Source of the DNA: Rutidosis leptorrhynchoides
Taxonomy: Eukaryota; Streptophyta; Magnoliopsida; Asterales; Asteraceae
Length of the DNA stretch: 64,000 nucleotides
Reading direction: 5' to 3'
Assembly: GCF_046630445.1 (NCBI RefSeq)
Contig: NC_092337.1
Coordinates: forward strand, 192,526,001-192,590,000
Both the position numbers and the translations under genes were made by a program. Within the stretch, counting starts at the first letter, position 1; each line of letters starts with the position of its first letter. Shown here piece by piece: positions 1 to 12,602 of the stretch. Under the pieces are notes generated by a model, which saw only the letters and a program-made list of their open reading frames with translations, was not told the DNA's origin and searched no databases.

Positions 1-2019
1 TATTTATCGTCATTTAATTTCTGTTATTTATTTTACGCACTTTAAATATCGGGACACGTATGCGGTAATGCTGGAGTTAGCTATACATGGTTGAGGTTGA
101 TTCTACAATAATATATACTTTGAGTTGTGATCGAGTCTAAGACATGTATACAATGGTCACGATACGTATTAATTAATTCGAATATTATATATTATACTAT
201 ATGTGATTTATTGAACTACAAACTGTGGACAATTAACTGTGGACTATCAACATTTAACAATTAAAATGAACTAAAATATTGATTATAACATATGAAACTA
301 AATAATTCTTCAAGTTTGCCACTTGATTTCATCTCAAACCTCATTTGTATCTTGACAATTACAATCTGCGTTCAAACTTTTCATGATCCTTGAAAACATC
401 TCAATCGAGAGGATAAACCAACCGCACTTCATCTACGGAAGGAAAGATTTATGCATATAATTATGCACCTAAAAACACTCGAAACCTGAGTAAACGTTTA
501 ACACGTATCTGTGCTAGCTCCTTTGGCATTGTTATTACCAAAAATAACATTGCAATTCCTTTTCAAAATAGCAAATTTTGTCACAGCTCCAGCTAGTCAA
601 CTTTGACTTTTCGTTCGAAACAACCTTATTATAATCTTGATATATATGCGTGCTCTTTCATTGTTACCGGGGAACCATTTATATTCCACCACATTAGCAG
701 TAAACTTACCAGCAACTTCATTGATCATTGACCTTTCTAAAATCATTACATTCATCGAAACCCTGTCATATACTCATCCACATCTTGTAACGAGAATTGC
801 CATATCAATTTCTGGTAATCAGCAATCAATATTTTAAATCTCGCCGCGTTTCTACATCAATAGTTATATGTATACATATAATATTTATCTCTTAGAATTA
901 TGATCTTCTATTCTGAAATTCTAAAAAGCACCCAGTCTACGAATCAATACACCAAATTCTGAAAAAGTTGAATGAAGCAGTAGAAACAATACACAGCTGT
1001 AATTGTCAAAAGTTTGATGATAAAGAATAGTATGTTGGCAAAAGCTCAGAAAAGTTGGAACTGGAAAACGAATTGAGCAAATCATGAGATGGCTGTGGAT
1101 AAATCACAAAGAATAAACCTGCCTTCAAAGAATCCAAATGATTCAGTATCTGCTGAAGTCATTAACAAATACCTTGTTTATGACTCTAAATCTTTACGGA
1201 CAAATCTTCTTCATCATCCATCGATATTAGAAACTCTAAGATATCCTCGTATCTTTCATTATAAATATCCCCAATATTTCTGAAGATATCTTCATAAATA
1301 TTCTTGTCTGATATTAATTATCTCTCCGCGCTATCTGTGTTATATCATAAAAGAAAGTTATTTTAGTTCTAAATATCTAAAAACTTAGAGTTTAAATTAT
1401 GAATGTTTTTAAGGTAGTGTTGGGAACAGAAGCATGAGTTAGTATAATATAATGACACTTGATCAACGTGATTATATTACAGTAAGTCATGCTGAGTTTC
1501 TAAATGGAACGTGATGATTCACAGACCCTAACGTCAGCATGTGACATGTTACACGACTCTTACATTCTACCTAATCTACAAACATATCGAGAACATATCT
1601 TCTTGATAGTTCTATCTTTTCTCTTGAACTCTGGTAATTTAACCAATCAAGATTGTGCTATTATAATATCTCTCTTAGAACATTAGTAATGTCCATTCGA
1701 AACTTCATACATACGAAATTCTGGACCATTATTCGCTTGACTTAAAGTCGGGAAAAGAAAACAAAATGATGGAACTCCAAAATATAAAGAAAATGAAGAG
1801 AGTGGATTTATAGAAAAATACCAGACAGAGAAATCGAGATAGATCAACGCATTCAATCAAAGAAATCATAATTTTCTTAATTACCGAAGAATCAAATCTT
1901 ATATAGATTTCGAAGATTATCTTTAAAGTCCTTGAATTCTGGAAATTTAAACGTGACTACGTCAAAAGTTAAGACGAATAATTATTTTCTCATTTCACTC
2001 TTTTGTGTAGCTTCACTTA
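1..2019 (+). mobile_element. Internal region of older long-LTR element E, left part
   Basis: This stretch aligns by eye with 7505-9480, the internal region of element C, but at clearly lower identity, so it belongs to an older relative (E). It continues at 14309 on the far side of C; the join is marked by the ACTTA target duplication at 2015-2019 and 14309-14313. No gag-pol domain is recognisable. The last 220 bases (about 1800-2019) do not match C, which has an antisense ORF at the equivalent place. The 5' LTR of E lies off the left edge. Treated as a broken fossil element. Confidence 0.75.
1426..1490 (+). other. Strongly conserved block with 9-bp inverted repeat (E copy)
   Basis: About 65 bases almost identical to 9119-9183 in element C, while sequence on both sides is clearly more diverged. 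It contains TAATATAAT at 1445-1453 and its reverse complement ATTATATTA at 1471-1479, separated by 17 bases. The role is unknown; a cis-acting or structured RNA signal is an inference. Confidence 0.5.
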
Positions 2020-4209
2020 TGTAGTGACCCGGAAATTTCCGACCAAATTTAAACTTTAATCTTTATATGCTTCTGACACGATAAGCAAAATATGTAACGT
2101 TGAGTCTCGAAAGTGTTGAAATCTATAATCATGTAATCAATTACCCTTTGACTGTGCCCGACGATTCACGAACAACTATTTGTAAATAGATATGTGTATA
2201 TGTAAATAATAATTTGAAATATAAATTGAAGTATCATATGTTATTGTTATTAGAATTAATAAAATAAAAAATAGGATATTATAATAATTATTATTTAAAA
2301 CATATTTATATATAAATAAATACATATATACAATTAGATAAATAAATAATATACGAAATATGCTTATATTGCTATACACATATATTTTTAGATTAATACC
2401 TATCATTGTTTATGGAATCTAAAAATCAGTTTGACATCACTATCTTTTTTAAATTATCTGTTAAATTACTCCAATGATTCCTTTGATAGTACCAATCAAC
2501 TTCTGTATAAAATCAACCTCAACTTTAGTTAATTTGCCATCTTTCTAAATTTTGTTATCAGTCGTTATCAACTCGTATTACAAACAAAAATTGATCGAAC
2601 CATTTGTACTAACTCAATTATATGATTATTGTGTTGGTCATCACCTTTATAGATATTCATATGCATATAAGGTACTGATATATAAACTTTTACATATACT
2701 CGATCATTGCAAAATTTCTTCACCCATCAACCTTTAAACCATTCACCCATCTAACAACCACTTGTGATATTACTTTTATGTTTAAAAATCAAACATGACC
2801 CAAACCAAATTACTCTCTGAATCACCTATTTCTACTATCGAGTTTCTACTTCTTTTTTTGTTCAATACCCAAACCACATTTGATCTATTTTCTTTTCTCT
2901 GCAAACTTCGACTTTAACCAAACCATCAACTTTTATTTTATTTTTTTTGTGTTTGAAGATACAAGACCATGTTACCAACTTTAAAACCAATCTATCCATT
3001 TCAACTCGCCACTCTCTTCAACCCTTGTCCTACATCGTAAAACTTAATTATCACCACCACCTTTGATCATCACCACCATGAGTTTCCACCGGCACCACCT
3101 TAAAACCTCACCACAAACCCATTTAAATAACCCCCACCACTGAAACCCTGCTGCTACATATACCTTCCTTCTATTTTTTTTCTGTTTTGGTTAGAACCAA
3201 CACCAAACTGCCACCATCTCTGATGAACTGCAGCTGCAACCGCCATTCTTTTCTGTTTCTGTTTCGTGACAGCTATAGCTGCGTGTCTTTCTTGCCTATA
3301 TATTTTGTTTCCTCTCATCCTTGATCACTAAATGGTTGAAGATTCAATTGAAACTTTTAGAGCTATGTATGGTTATAAAAAGAACCAAAGAGGGACAAGG
3401 TGAGGTGGAATCCACCGATAGAATTAAGATAATAATAAAAAAAAATTTGATTTTCAATGGTTGAATTACAGCTCATTCGATGGAGTTCTTAAATGGAAGG
3501 AGGATCCCACATATTATATGATAATATGTCCACTTGTATCATTCCATCATTCCATAATATGAAAAGTAATCGCTTATGTTTTCTGTATATCTTTTCTTTG
3601 AAACTGGCGACCAAAACCCAACAATATGTCGGGCTTATGAATCTTGATATTGGGCCGAGTAGATTATTAATGTTGCTACAGTCTCTTAAACCTTATTAAT
3701 AAATTTTGGTAACGGGTTTGATTCAACTACCATCGGGCCTTAGCAGCTTATGTTGTTTTTCTGTTTTGAACGAGCCCAAACATCCTGTCTGCAAACGAGT
3801 TATGCAGATCTTGTTATATACTGTTTCTGTTTTCGATTGCTTTTACTCATTAGACGATGGCCACAACATGTTATGGTGCGAGTATTATGGCATGTTATTA
3901 ACCGAGTATGATGATGAGGACTTGATAATAATAACGATGATGATGGACGAGTTATATTATGATTATGATCGTGATTTTATGGGTAACGATGATGATTATG
4001 ATGATTTCGTTGATGATGCAACGGCTAAACTAATTGTTGTAATTTGATTGCTACTCCTACTGCGTTATTTTTCTCTGTCGACTTCTATTGCTATTCGTGG
4101 TTATTATTGATTACCAATTTGGCCGTTTGAGGTTAGAAGAAGGAGATGAAGAGTAATCAGAAACATAGTGGGTATAAATAAATCTGGGTTGCAAATATAT
4201 TCAGAAAAT

Positions 4210-4290
4210 GGGCAGCAGCCCAACGGTCTTGAGTGTTAGTGGGTATTCGGGAGGTCGCGGGTTTGAGCCTCGTCGTGGGCAATTCTTTTT
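4210..4290 (+). ncRNA. tRNA-like (SINE-like) block in the C 5' LTR
   Basis: The segment contains GGGTTTGAGCC (4259-4269), close to the Pol III B-box consensus GGTTCGANNCC, preceded by a possible A-box region near GCAGCCCAACGG, and followed by T5 at 4286-4290, a possible Pol III terminator. The same block lies in the 3' LTR and a related one in solo LTR D. It is not a recognisable functional tRNA: I could not build a cloverleaf. Confidence 0.45.
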
Positions 4291-4327
4291 ACTCAAAGAT
4301 TTAAAAGGGTATACATTGATATTTTGA

Positions 4328-4394
<67 letters not shown>

Positions 4395-4422
4395 GCTATT
4401 ATTATTATTATTATTATTGTTA
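4328..4422 (+). repeat. TTA trinucleotide microsatellite
   Basis: Near-perfect TTA repeats, followed to about 5000 by degenerate ATT/ATA-rich sequence. The matching array in the 3' LTR (12721-12844) is longer by about ten units, so the array has changed length since insertion. Confidence 0.95.
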
Positions 4423-5258
4423 ATAATTAATGTCATTATTATATGTATTATAATTATAATTGTTAAGTATTATAGATATCATTATTATTATTATTGTTGT
4501 TATTATAATTAATATTATAATATAATTATTAAGTGTATTATTATTATATTTAATATAAATATTATGATAGAAAACTTCATTATAACTATAATTACAAATA
4601 TGATTTTTATCATTATTAATGTTGCTACTAATATTATTATCATCATTTAAAATATAATTTTATCATTTTACCACTAGTATAGGTATTATCAATTTTATTA
4701 TGATTACAAATACAAGCATGTATATTATTATTATTATTATTATCACTAATAGTGCGTTATTATCATTATTATGTTTAGAGTTATTATTGTTGTTATTAGT
4801 AAATCATTAGTATCATAACTATCTTAAACAGTAAAATTAATATTCTTACAAGTACTATTATTAATATCATTGTTACTATCACTAATAGGGTTATTATTAA
4901 CATATGTATAATATTAATGTTAGTATCATTATTTTATTTTATTTTTACTAATATTAACTTAGAATAATAAGACTACTATTTTGATAAACAAACTAATTAC
5001 ATACATAAATATATATATTTAACACATATAACATAACCAAATATTTTTATTATATAAAAGGAATATATGAAATATAAATATATTATCAATATGAAAATAA
5101 CATCATTAATAAATTTTATATATAAACTTATTCGATTACAATTATGCGTTTTAATATATATATATATATAATAATATAGGTTCGTGAATCCGAGGCCAAC
5201 CCTGCATTGTTCAGTTATTCAGTGTCGTCATATGTATTTTTACTACAAAATACATTAG

Positions 5259-5769
5259 GTGAGTTTTCATTACTCTCTTTTTATATATATTTTTGGGACT
5301 GAGAATACATGCGCTGTTTTTATAAATGCTTTACGGAATAGACACAAGTGATCGAAACTACATTCTATGGTTGAATTGTCAAAATCGAATATGCCCCTTT
5401 TTATTAAGTCTGGTAATCTAAGAATTTGGGAACAGACACCCTAATTGACGCGAACTCTAAAGATAGATCTATCGGGCCCAACAAGCCCCATCCAAAGTAC
5501 CGGATGCTTTAGTACTTCGAAATTTATATCATGTCTGAAGGAGGATCCCGGAATGATGGGGATATTCTTATATTTATATTGTGAATGTTGGTTACAAGGT
5601 GTTCAATCCATATGAATGATATTTTTGTCTCTATGCATGAGACGTTTATTTATGAGAATTGGAAATATGAAATCTTGTGGTCTATTAAAATTATGAAATG
5701 ATTAATTATGTTAAACTAATGAACTCACCAACCTTTTGGTTGACACTTGAAAGCATGTTTATTTCTCAG
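5259..5769 (+). other. Putative leader intron in the C 5' LTR
   Basis: AG|GTGAGTTTTC at 5257-5266 looks like a plant splice donor and TTTATTTCTCAG|GTAT ends at 5769 as an acceptor, 511 bases apart. It lies just downstream of the conserved ATAGGTTCGTGAATC motif near 5177. The same donor and acceptor recur in LTRs E, G, D, F and the more distant H, which supports function; splicing itself is inference. Confidence 0.5.
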
Positions 5770-5891
5770 GTATGAAAGAAACATTCCGCTGTGCATTTGC
5801 TCATTTTAAAGACATTAATTGGAGTCGACCATCGCAATGGAACCAGATGTTGGTGACTTTGTCCAGATGGATTAGGACGGGTCCTTTCAGT

Positions 5892-5903
5892 TGGTATCAG
5901 AGC
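5892..5903 (+). promoter_or_regulatory. Primer binding site of element C
   Basis: TGGTATCAGAGC is the classic plant primer site complementary to the 3' end of initiator methionine tRNA. It lies two bases inside the 5' LTR end, as expected for minus-strand priming. Confidence 0.9.
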
Positions 5904-6252
5904 GGTGGTCTTAGTGAACCAGGTCTACATTAGTATGCATAACTGATAAGTCGTTAGGATGCATTAATGAGTCTGGACTTCGACCGTGTCTGCATGTCAA
6001 AAGTTTTGCTTATCATTTTTGTCGAAAATCATCTGCTTATCATCCTTAAGAAATTACATGCTCATTATTCTTAGTCTAGACACGTTTTACTGCATTGACT
6101 GCATAAATAGTGTATAGACAAAATTCATATCTTAGCGTATCTGACAATTCATATCTTAGCGTATCTGTTACTGTAGATCTTGCCTGATATCTTCCGTAAA
6201 TTTCTCCGTAATTTAAGGGAACCTGGTACTATATATCTACGCATATTATACA

Positions 6253-6615
6253 TTGAGAATGCCATCCAACTATCAATTTCTGTCACTAAACTCTTCATAC
6301 CAAAAATCTTTTCTGAGATCGCGTAAAATGGCCTCTACGAATCAACCAAGTTCATCTGACTCCGAAGATAGTGTGACAGGAGCACACCAACCAATCAACT
6401 ACCGTGATTACTGGAGAAAATGGGGGTGGGATCGCGACATACTCACCCTATGGAGAAGGGAAGAAGGTACTCCATATCATGAACCGAATCTACCACCTAA
6501 CCTCGGAGTACTTGACCCGCTCACCGGTGAACCCGTTCGCAACACCGTTTATACCCTTTTTGCCAGAATTTTTCATCTTGAGACTACCATTAACGGAACT
6601 AGAGAAGATATCTGA
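6253..6615 (+). CDS. Short gag-position ORF remnant in element C
   Basis: A 120-codon frame in the position where gag would start. It is Ser/Asp-rich near the beginning (NQPSSSDSEDS) and then has an aromatic stretch (YRDYWRKWGW). An alternative start gives a protein from MASTNQPSS. I see no zinc knuckle or other named gag motif, so the assignment rests on position alone. Sequence downstream to about 6835 codes for charged then Pro/Thr/Ser-rich stretches in a different frame and is not joined here. Treated as a fossil part of the element. Confidence 0.3.
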   Translation: MRMPSNYQFLSLNSSYQKSFLRSRKMASTNQPSSSDSEDSVTGAHQPINYRDYWRKWGWDRDILTLWRREEGTPYHEPNLPPNLGVLDPLTGEPVRNTVYTLFARIFHLETTINGTREDI

Positions 6616-6834
6616 TCTCTTCCTCACACTGATAACCAACCAGGGTTAGTAGAAGAAGTTAAAGAACTCCGAGCTCGAGTGCTAACTTTAGAGAGCACGG
6701 TACACAATTTGCAAGCACCAGCCGTATCACCAACACCAGTAACATCACCAACCTTAGCACCAACAGCATTAGTACCACCAACAACAACATCCGCATCACC
6801 AGCTTCGACATCTCATTCTGTACCTCGAGTATAA

Positions 6835-8015
6835 TCATCGTTCCACATGACGTTCTACATCATTTATCTTCGTTCGACATGATGATTATGTAAACTCTAA
6901 TGTTTTAGAGATTATATCTACTTGTTCAAACGGTAAATCAAAAGAGTTTAATATCATATTGACTCATTAAATCCATGGTTACATCTGAAGAAAATATATA
7001 TGTAAGTATATTTTCATAAAGATTGTGATTAAAAATTCTCTTGTACAAACTATTAATGATGAAAATATTTTAACGGGTAGGTAATACCCGAGGACTATTT
7101 AAATTTCACATTAATAAGTTACATTGTACGTTCTTCAAATCTGTTTCAACAGTCATATACTATCCTACTTACATCCACCGATATACAAATCCGTTCACCA
7201 CAGAATAACCATATTCATCCAATTACCTATTTGGACTTTGACCTATCAGAATCCAACAAGTGGAATAATGAAGAAATAATGGACACAATAAAAAAAAATG
7301 ATTAGAAACAGATTAATTAACAATATGAAATTCTATTTAAGAATCCACGCTAACAAAATTCTAGCTAACTGTTCCTAGCTAACTGTTAATTCCGTATTAC
7401 ATTTAATTTATCGCAATTTAATTATCGCAATTTATTTTATCGTAATTTATATTCTCGTAATTTTATTTATTGTCATTTAATTTATGTTATTTACTTTACG
7501 CACTTTATTTATCATTATTTAATTTCTGTTATTTATTTTACGCACTTTAAATATCGGGACACGTATACAAGGTTTTGACATATCATATCGACGCACCTAT
7601 ATATATTATTTGGAATCACCATAGACACTCTATATGCAGTAATGATCGAGTTCTCTATACAGGGTTGAGGTTGATTCTATAATAATATATATACTTTGAG
7701 TTGTGATCGAGTCTGAGACGTATACGGGTCATGATACGTATTAATTTGAATATTATATATAAAATTATATATGAATTATTGGACTGTTAACTGTGGACTA
7801 TCGACTGTGGACGAATAAAATTGGAAAATTAAAATGAATTAAAATACTGATTTTAACATATGAAACTAAATAATTCTTCAAGTTTGCCACTTGATTTCAT
7901 CTTAAACATCATTTATATCTTCACGATTACATTCTGCGTTCAAACCTTTCATGATTCTTGAAAACACCTCAATTGATAGGATGAATCAACCGCACTTCAC
8001 CTACAGGAGAAAAGA
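6835..8015 (+). mobile_element. Element C interior without a recognisable gene
   Basis: AT-rich sequence with no ORF I can support. From 7505 it aligns with the left edge of the window, the equivalent part of E. Around 7370-7510 there is a run of short imperfect repeats of TTATCGCAATTTA/TTTATCGTAATTT type. Confidence 0.6.
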
Positions 8016-8375
8016 TTGATGCATTTAGTTATGCATCTGAAAAACTCTCGGAAACTGAGTAAACGTTTAACACATAGTTGTGCTAATTCCTTTAGCGTTA
8101 TTATTACCCAAAATAACTTGGTAATTCCTTTCAAAGTAGCAAATTTCGTCACAGCTCCAGCAAATCAACTTCGACTTTTCGTTCGAAACAACCTTATTAT
8201 CACCTTGATTTATATGTATGCTCTTTTATTATTACCGGGGAACCTTTTATATTCCACCATATTACCATCAGCGTTTAATCATCTAAAAACACAATTCTCC
8301 TGGAACTACCTCGGATTAATAACCGATGATTCAGATATCATAGCATTAAATGCAGAAGAAACAGAAAAATGGTAG
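8016..8375 (+). CDS. Small unrecognised ORF in element C
   Basis: 119 codons, basic N-terminus and hydrophobic middle (LIYMYALLLLPGN). A related shorter frame occurs in E at 637-837 (IYMRALSLLPGNHLYST), but the two differ in length and C-terminus. This is weak support for a shared ancestral coding segment. No family recognised. It could equally be chance conservation of a non-coding part of the element. Confidence 0.2.
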   Translation: MMHLVMHLKNSRKLSKRLTHSCANSFSVIITQNNLVIPFKVANFVTAPANQLRLFVRNNLIITLIYMYALLLLPGNLLYSTILPSAFNHLKTQFSWNYLGLITDDSDIIALNAEETEKW

Positions 8376-8429
8376 ATGGTCTAAACGGACAAAAGTTTGA
8401 TGATAAAGAAAGGTGTGTTAGGAACGCTC

Positions 8430-9055
8430 GATAGAAAATTGGGTATTGAAAAACAGATTGAGCTACCCATAAAGGAGACCAAGGACAAATACAAGGACTA
8501 AACCCTATATTCAAAGAATTCAGGTAATTCTGGATTCGTTGAAATCTTTAGAAAATATCTTGCTCCGAAGTCATGTTAAAATCTTGCGGAAAATCTTTCT
8601 CCATCAACCATCGAACTTAGAAATTCCAAAATATCATCATCAATATCTTCGATATTTCTGAGGATATTTTCATAAATATTCTCGTCCGAAATTATATACC
8701 TCCTTATGCTTCCTGTGTATCATTATATTGGAAACATTCAATAGAAAATTTAGTACCGAAAAACAGATTATGCGAAACTAAGAAGAAAACCGTGGACAAA
8801 TCACAAAGAATAAGTTTGACTTCAAAGAATCCAAATGATTCAATGTCTGCTAAAGTCTTTAGTGAATATCTTGCTCCTTATTCTAAATCCTTGCAGCTAA
8901 AAGTTACTATCATCCTCTGATCTTAGATATTCTGAGATATTATCGTGTCTTTCATTATAAATATCCTCGATATTTCTGAATATATTTTTATAACTAATAC
9001 TATCTGAAATCATTTATCTCTTCATGCTATCAGTGTTACCTCATATAGAAACTAT
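8430..9055 (+). repeat. Diverged internal tandem duplication in element C
   Basis: Two units of about 310 bases (roughly 8430-8720 and 8721-9055) share ordered blocks: GAAAAACAGATT, TTCAAAGAATCCA-like, AATATCTTGCTCC, and CGATATTTCTGA. Element E has only one unit at the equivalent place (about 1010-1345). Identity between units is modest, so the duplication predates the insertion of C. Confidence 0.6.
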
Positions 9056-9118
9056 TAGTTTCTATATTCTGTAAACTTTCGAGCTTAAAATATGAATGCT
9101 ATTGAAGTAATGTTGGGA

Positions 9119-9183
9119 ACTGATGCATGAGTTAGTATAATATAATGACACTTGATCAACGTGATTATATTACAGTAAGTTAT
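9119..9183 (+). other. Strongly conserved block with 9-bp inverted repeat (C copy)
   Basis: Counterpart of 1426-1490. TAATATAAT at 9138-9146 and ATTATATTA at 9164-9172 are separated by 17 bases, as in E. Only a few differences from E over the block, against much greater divergence around it. Confidence 0.5.
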
Positions 9184-9569
9184 GCTGAGTTCTAATGGGA
9201 CATGATGGTTCACAGTAGATCATACCACCATCATGTGTCATGTTACATAACTCTTTCATTCTAAATAACTTCTGAACATATCAAGAAAGTATATTCTTGA
9301 TAGCTCTATTCTCAATGATTCTGGTAATTTGACGAATCAAATCGTGCTATTACGTTCTTTCTTGATTATAACATTAAATTCATTCGAAACTCCATACTTA
9401 CAAATTCTAGACCATTACTCGAGATCGAGAGGAGATTAAAAAGACGAAGAGCTCCGAAACATAAAGGAAGATATAAAACTCGACAACAACACTGAAATTA
9501 CAATAATTAAAAATTAAAACTTCACGACAATTAAAAATTTAAAGATTAAAATCAAACTACTCGTCGTTG

Positions 9570-10025
9570 TCAATTGTCATCTGCGAGGTAGCGTTCACCA
9601 GTCATTTCACCATCCGTGAGGTACTCTGGAGACATCGGTATTTCTCTTGATGCCTCAACTGCTGCTTCAGCTGATTCATCAAGGTAACGATAGCCCAACG
9701 TCCCTTTATCTTCAAGAACCGCATACAAAGAAATGCGTTTACCACGATCTTCAATGGTATCTTTTATAAAGTACCATTGATCATCGGTACACAGAAAACT
9801 TTCCCTACAATCCGCATCATAATCGTCTTTATAAAAGAACACAGACGTGAATTCACACGGAACTTTTTCCTTCAGAAAGGATAGCAAGTCTTGTAAACCA
9901 ATATCACGAATGTCGATATCTTCAAACGAAATACTGCCGCCCCACTTATATTCCTTCATTTGATTACGGAAATCACCTCCGTAATGAACATGGAACGAAA
10001 CAATCATTGGGGGAAGTGTTAACAT
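9570..10025 (-). CDS. Antisense ORF with PB1-like/MuDR N-terminal-type domain, captured in element C
   Basis: 151 codons on the strand opposite to the element, near its 3' LTR. Residues 8-100 carry the pattern FHVHYGGDF...YKWGGSISFED followed by an acidic DID and LSFLKEK, which resembles the PB1-like N-terminal domain of plant MuDR-type proteins and relatives (recognition by eye, moderate). The C-terminal 40 residues are acidic and low-complexity. The frame is uninterrupted from ATG to stop. A TATA box lies 97 bases upstream on the same strand. The older element E has no counterpart, so the segment was acquired in the lineage leading to C. Tat-type elements are known for antisense ORFs near the 3' LTR, but this one looks like a captured host or MULE exon. 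Confidence 0.5.
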   Translation of the reverse strand: MLTLPPMIVSFHVHYGGDFRNQMKEYKWGGSISFEDIDIRDIGLQDLLSFLKEKVPCEFTSVFFYKDDYDADCRESFLCTDDQWYFIKDTIEDRGKRISLYAVLEDKGTLGYRYLDESAEAAVEASREIPMSPEYLTDGEMTGERYLADDN

Positions 10026-10121
10026 TTTGCAGTTTGGGAGTGTTTGATTTTTAAATTTGAGAAAAGTGGAAATATAAAAGAAATATATGTTTGAGTGTAT
10101 AAAATGAAGTATACGGTTGGT

Positions 10122-10130
10122 GTTTATATA
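10122..10130 (-). promoter_or_regulatory. TATA box for the antisense ORF
   Basis: On the minus strand the sequence reads CACTATATAAACACC, a good plant TATA context, 97 bases before the ATG at 10025. That spacing suits a transcription start about 30 bases further on and a short 5' leader. Confidence 0.5.
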
Positions 10131-10379
10131 GTGTAAAGGTGACCGTTGGGATAGCCGTTGGAAATTTTTTTTATTTTGCTAACGGCTAAAAATTTGGGCA
10201 AGTTTTTGGGCGAAAGTGGACGATGCCCGTTGGGACCTCTCTCATGATAGTATCATTCGTGCTCTTCGAATAATTCGAATTATTTTATCTGTATTATTCG
10301 GTAATGATGAAAACTCTATTTATCAGCGCATATTCGTCAAGAAAACATATTTATTGTTAGCCATGACGACCACACTCAA

Positions 10380-10413
10380 ATTTCGGGACGAAATTTCTTT
10401 AACGGGTAGGTAC
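10380..10413 (+). promoter_or_regulatory. Polypurine-type tract before the C 3' LTR
   Basis: TTCGGGACGAAATTTCTTTA then ACGGGTAGGTAC immediately precedes TGTAGTG. The GGGACGAAATTTCTTTAA motif is typical of plant chromovirus-like plus-strand priming regions. E has the same motif at 14430-14465. Confidence 0.65.
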
Positions 10414-12602
10414 TGTAGTGACCCGGAAATTTCCGACCAAATTTAAACTTTAATCTTTATATGCTTCTGACACGATAAGCAAAATATGTAATGTTGAGTC
10501 TCGAAAGTGTTGAAATCTATAATCATGTAATCAATTACCCTTTGACTGTGCCCGACGATTCACGAACAACTATTTGTAAATAGATATGTGTATATGTAAA
10601 TAATAATTTGAAATATAAATTGAAGTATCATATGTTATTGTTATTAGAATTAATAAAATAAAAATAGGATATTATAATAATTATTATTTAAAACATATTT
10701 ATATATAAATAAATACATATATACAATTAGATAAATAAATAATATACGAAATATGCTTATATTGCTATACACATATATTTTTAGATTAATACCTATCATT
10801 GTTTATGGAATCTAAAAATCAGTTTGACATCACTATCTTTTTTAAATTATCTGTTAAATTACTCCAATGATTCCTTTGATAGTACCAATCAACTTCTGTA
10901 CAAAATCAACCTCAACTTTAGTTAATTTGCCATCTTTCTAAATTTTGTTATCAGTCGTTATCAACTCGTATTACAAACAAAAATTGATCGAACCATTTGT
11001 ACTAACTCAATTATATGATTATTGTGTTGGTCATCACCTTTATACATATTCATATGCATATAAGGTACTGATATATAAACTTTTACATATACTCGATCAT
11101 TGCAAAATTTCTTCACCCATCAACCTTTAAACCATTCACCCATCTAACAACCACTTGTGATATTACTTTTATGTTTAAAAATCAAACATGACCCAAACCA
11201 AATTACTCTCTGAATCACCTATTTCTACTATCGAGTTTCTACTTCTTTTTTTGTTCAATACCCAAACCACATTTGATCTATTTTCTTTTCTCTGCAAACT
11301 TCGACTTTAACCAAACCATCAACTTTTATTTTATTTTTTTTGTGTTTGAAGATACAAGACCATGTTACCAAGTTTAAAACCAATCTATCCATTTCAACTC
11401 GCCACTCTCTTCAACCCTTGTCCTACATCGTAAAACTTAATTATCACCACCACCTTTGATCATCACCACCATGAGTTTCCACCGGCACCACCTTAAAACC
11501 TCACCACAAACCCATTTAAATAACCCCCACCACTGAAACCCTGCTGCTACATATACCTTCCTTCTATTTTTTTTCTGTTTTGGTTAGAACCAACACCAAA
11601 CTGCCACCATCTCTGATGAACTGCAGCTGCAACCGCCATTCTTTTCTGTTTCTGTTTCGTGACAGCTATAGCTGCGTGTCTTTCTTGCCTATATATTTTG
11701 TTTCCTCTCATCCTTGATCACTAAATGGTTGAAGATTCAATTGAAACTTTTAGAGCTATGTATGGTTATAAAAAGAACCAAAGAGGGACAAGGTGAGGTG
11801 GAATCCACCGATAGAATTAAGATAATAATAAAAAAAAATTTGATTTGCAATGGTTGAATTACAGCTCATTCGATGGAGTTCTTAAATGGAAGGAGGATCC
11901 CACATATTATATGATAATATGTCCACTTGTATCATTCCATCATTCCATAATATGAAAAGTAATCGCTTATGTTTTCTGTATATCTTTTCTTTGAAACTGG
12001 CGACCAAAACCCAACAATATGTCGGGCTTATGAATCTTGATATTGGGCCGAGTAGATTATTAATGTTGCTACAGTCTCTTAAATCTTATTAACAAATTTT
12101 GGTAACGGGTTTGATTCAACTACCATCGGGCCTTAGCAGCTTATGTTGTTTTTCTGTTTTGAACGAGCCCAAACATCCTGTCTGCAAACGAGTTATGCAG
12201 CTCTTGTTATATACTGTTTCTGTTTTCGATTGCTTTTACTCATTAGACGATGGCCACAACATGTTATGGTGCGAGTATTATGGCATGTTATTAACCGAGT
12301 ATGATGATGAGGACTTGATAATAATAACGATGATGATGGACGAGTTATATTATGATTATGATCGTGATTTTATGGGTAACGATGATGATTATGATGATTT
12401 CGTTGATGATGCAACGGCTAAACTAATTGTTGTAATTTGATTGCTACTCCTACTGCGTTATTTTTCTCTGTCGACTTCTATTGCTATTCGTGGTTATTAT
12501 TGATTACCAATTTGGCCGTTTGAGGTTAGAAGAAGGAGATGAAGAGTAATCAGAAACATAGTGGGTATAAATAAATCTGGGTTGCAAATATATTCAGAAA
12601 AT

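Larger units (their letters stand above)
2020..5889 (+). repeat. 5' LTR of element C
   Basis: 3870 bases, starting TGTAGTGACC and ending CCTTTCA. It matches 10414-14308 almost throughout; most of the 25-base length difference lies in the TTA array. It holds a tRNA-like block, a TTA microsatellite, a TA-rich stretch near 5150 and an intron-like leader segment. Short ORFs inside it (for example 3706-4047) are repeated in the other LTR and show no domain; I do not call them genes. Confidence 0.9.

Noticed and set aside
3706-4047. 113-codon ORF repeated at 12099-12440
   Set aside because: Conserved only because both copies are LTRs of one young element; the C-terminal half is GAT-rich low-complexity sequence and no domain is visible.
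4210-4290. A genuine tRNA gene
   Set aside because: B-box-like and terminator-like words exist, but no cloverleaf or anticodon arm could be built; kept only as tRNA-like.
4324-4512. Poly-Leu/poly-Ile reading frames over trinucleotide arrays (also 12717-12938, 17236-17472, 57513-58004 and their reverse frames)
   Set aside because: They are translations of TTA/AAT microsatellites, with no other coding signal.
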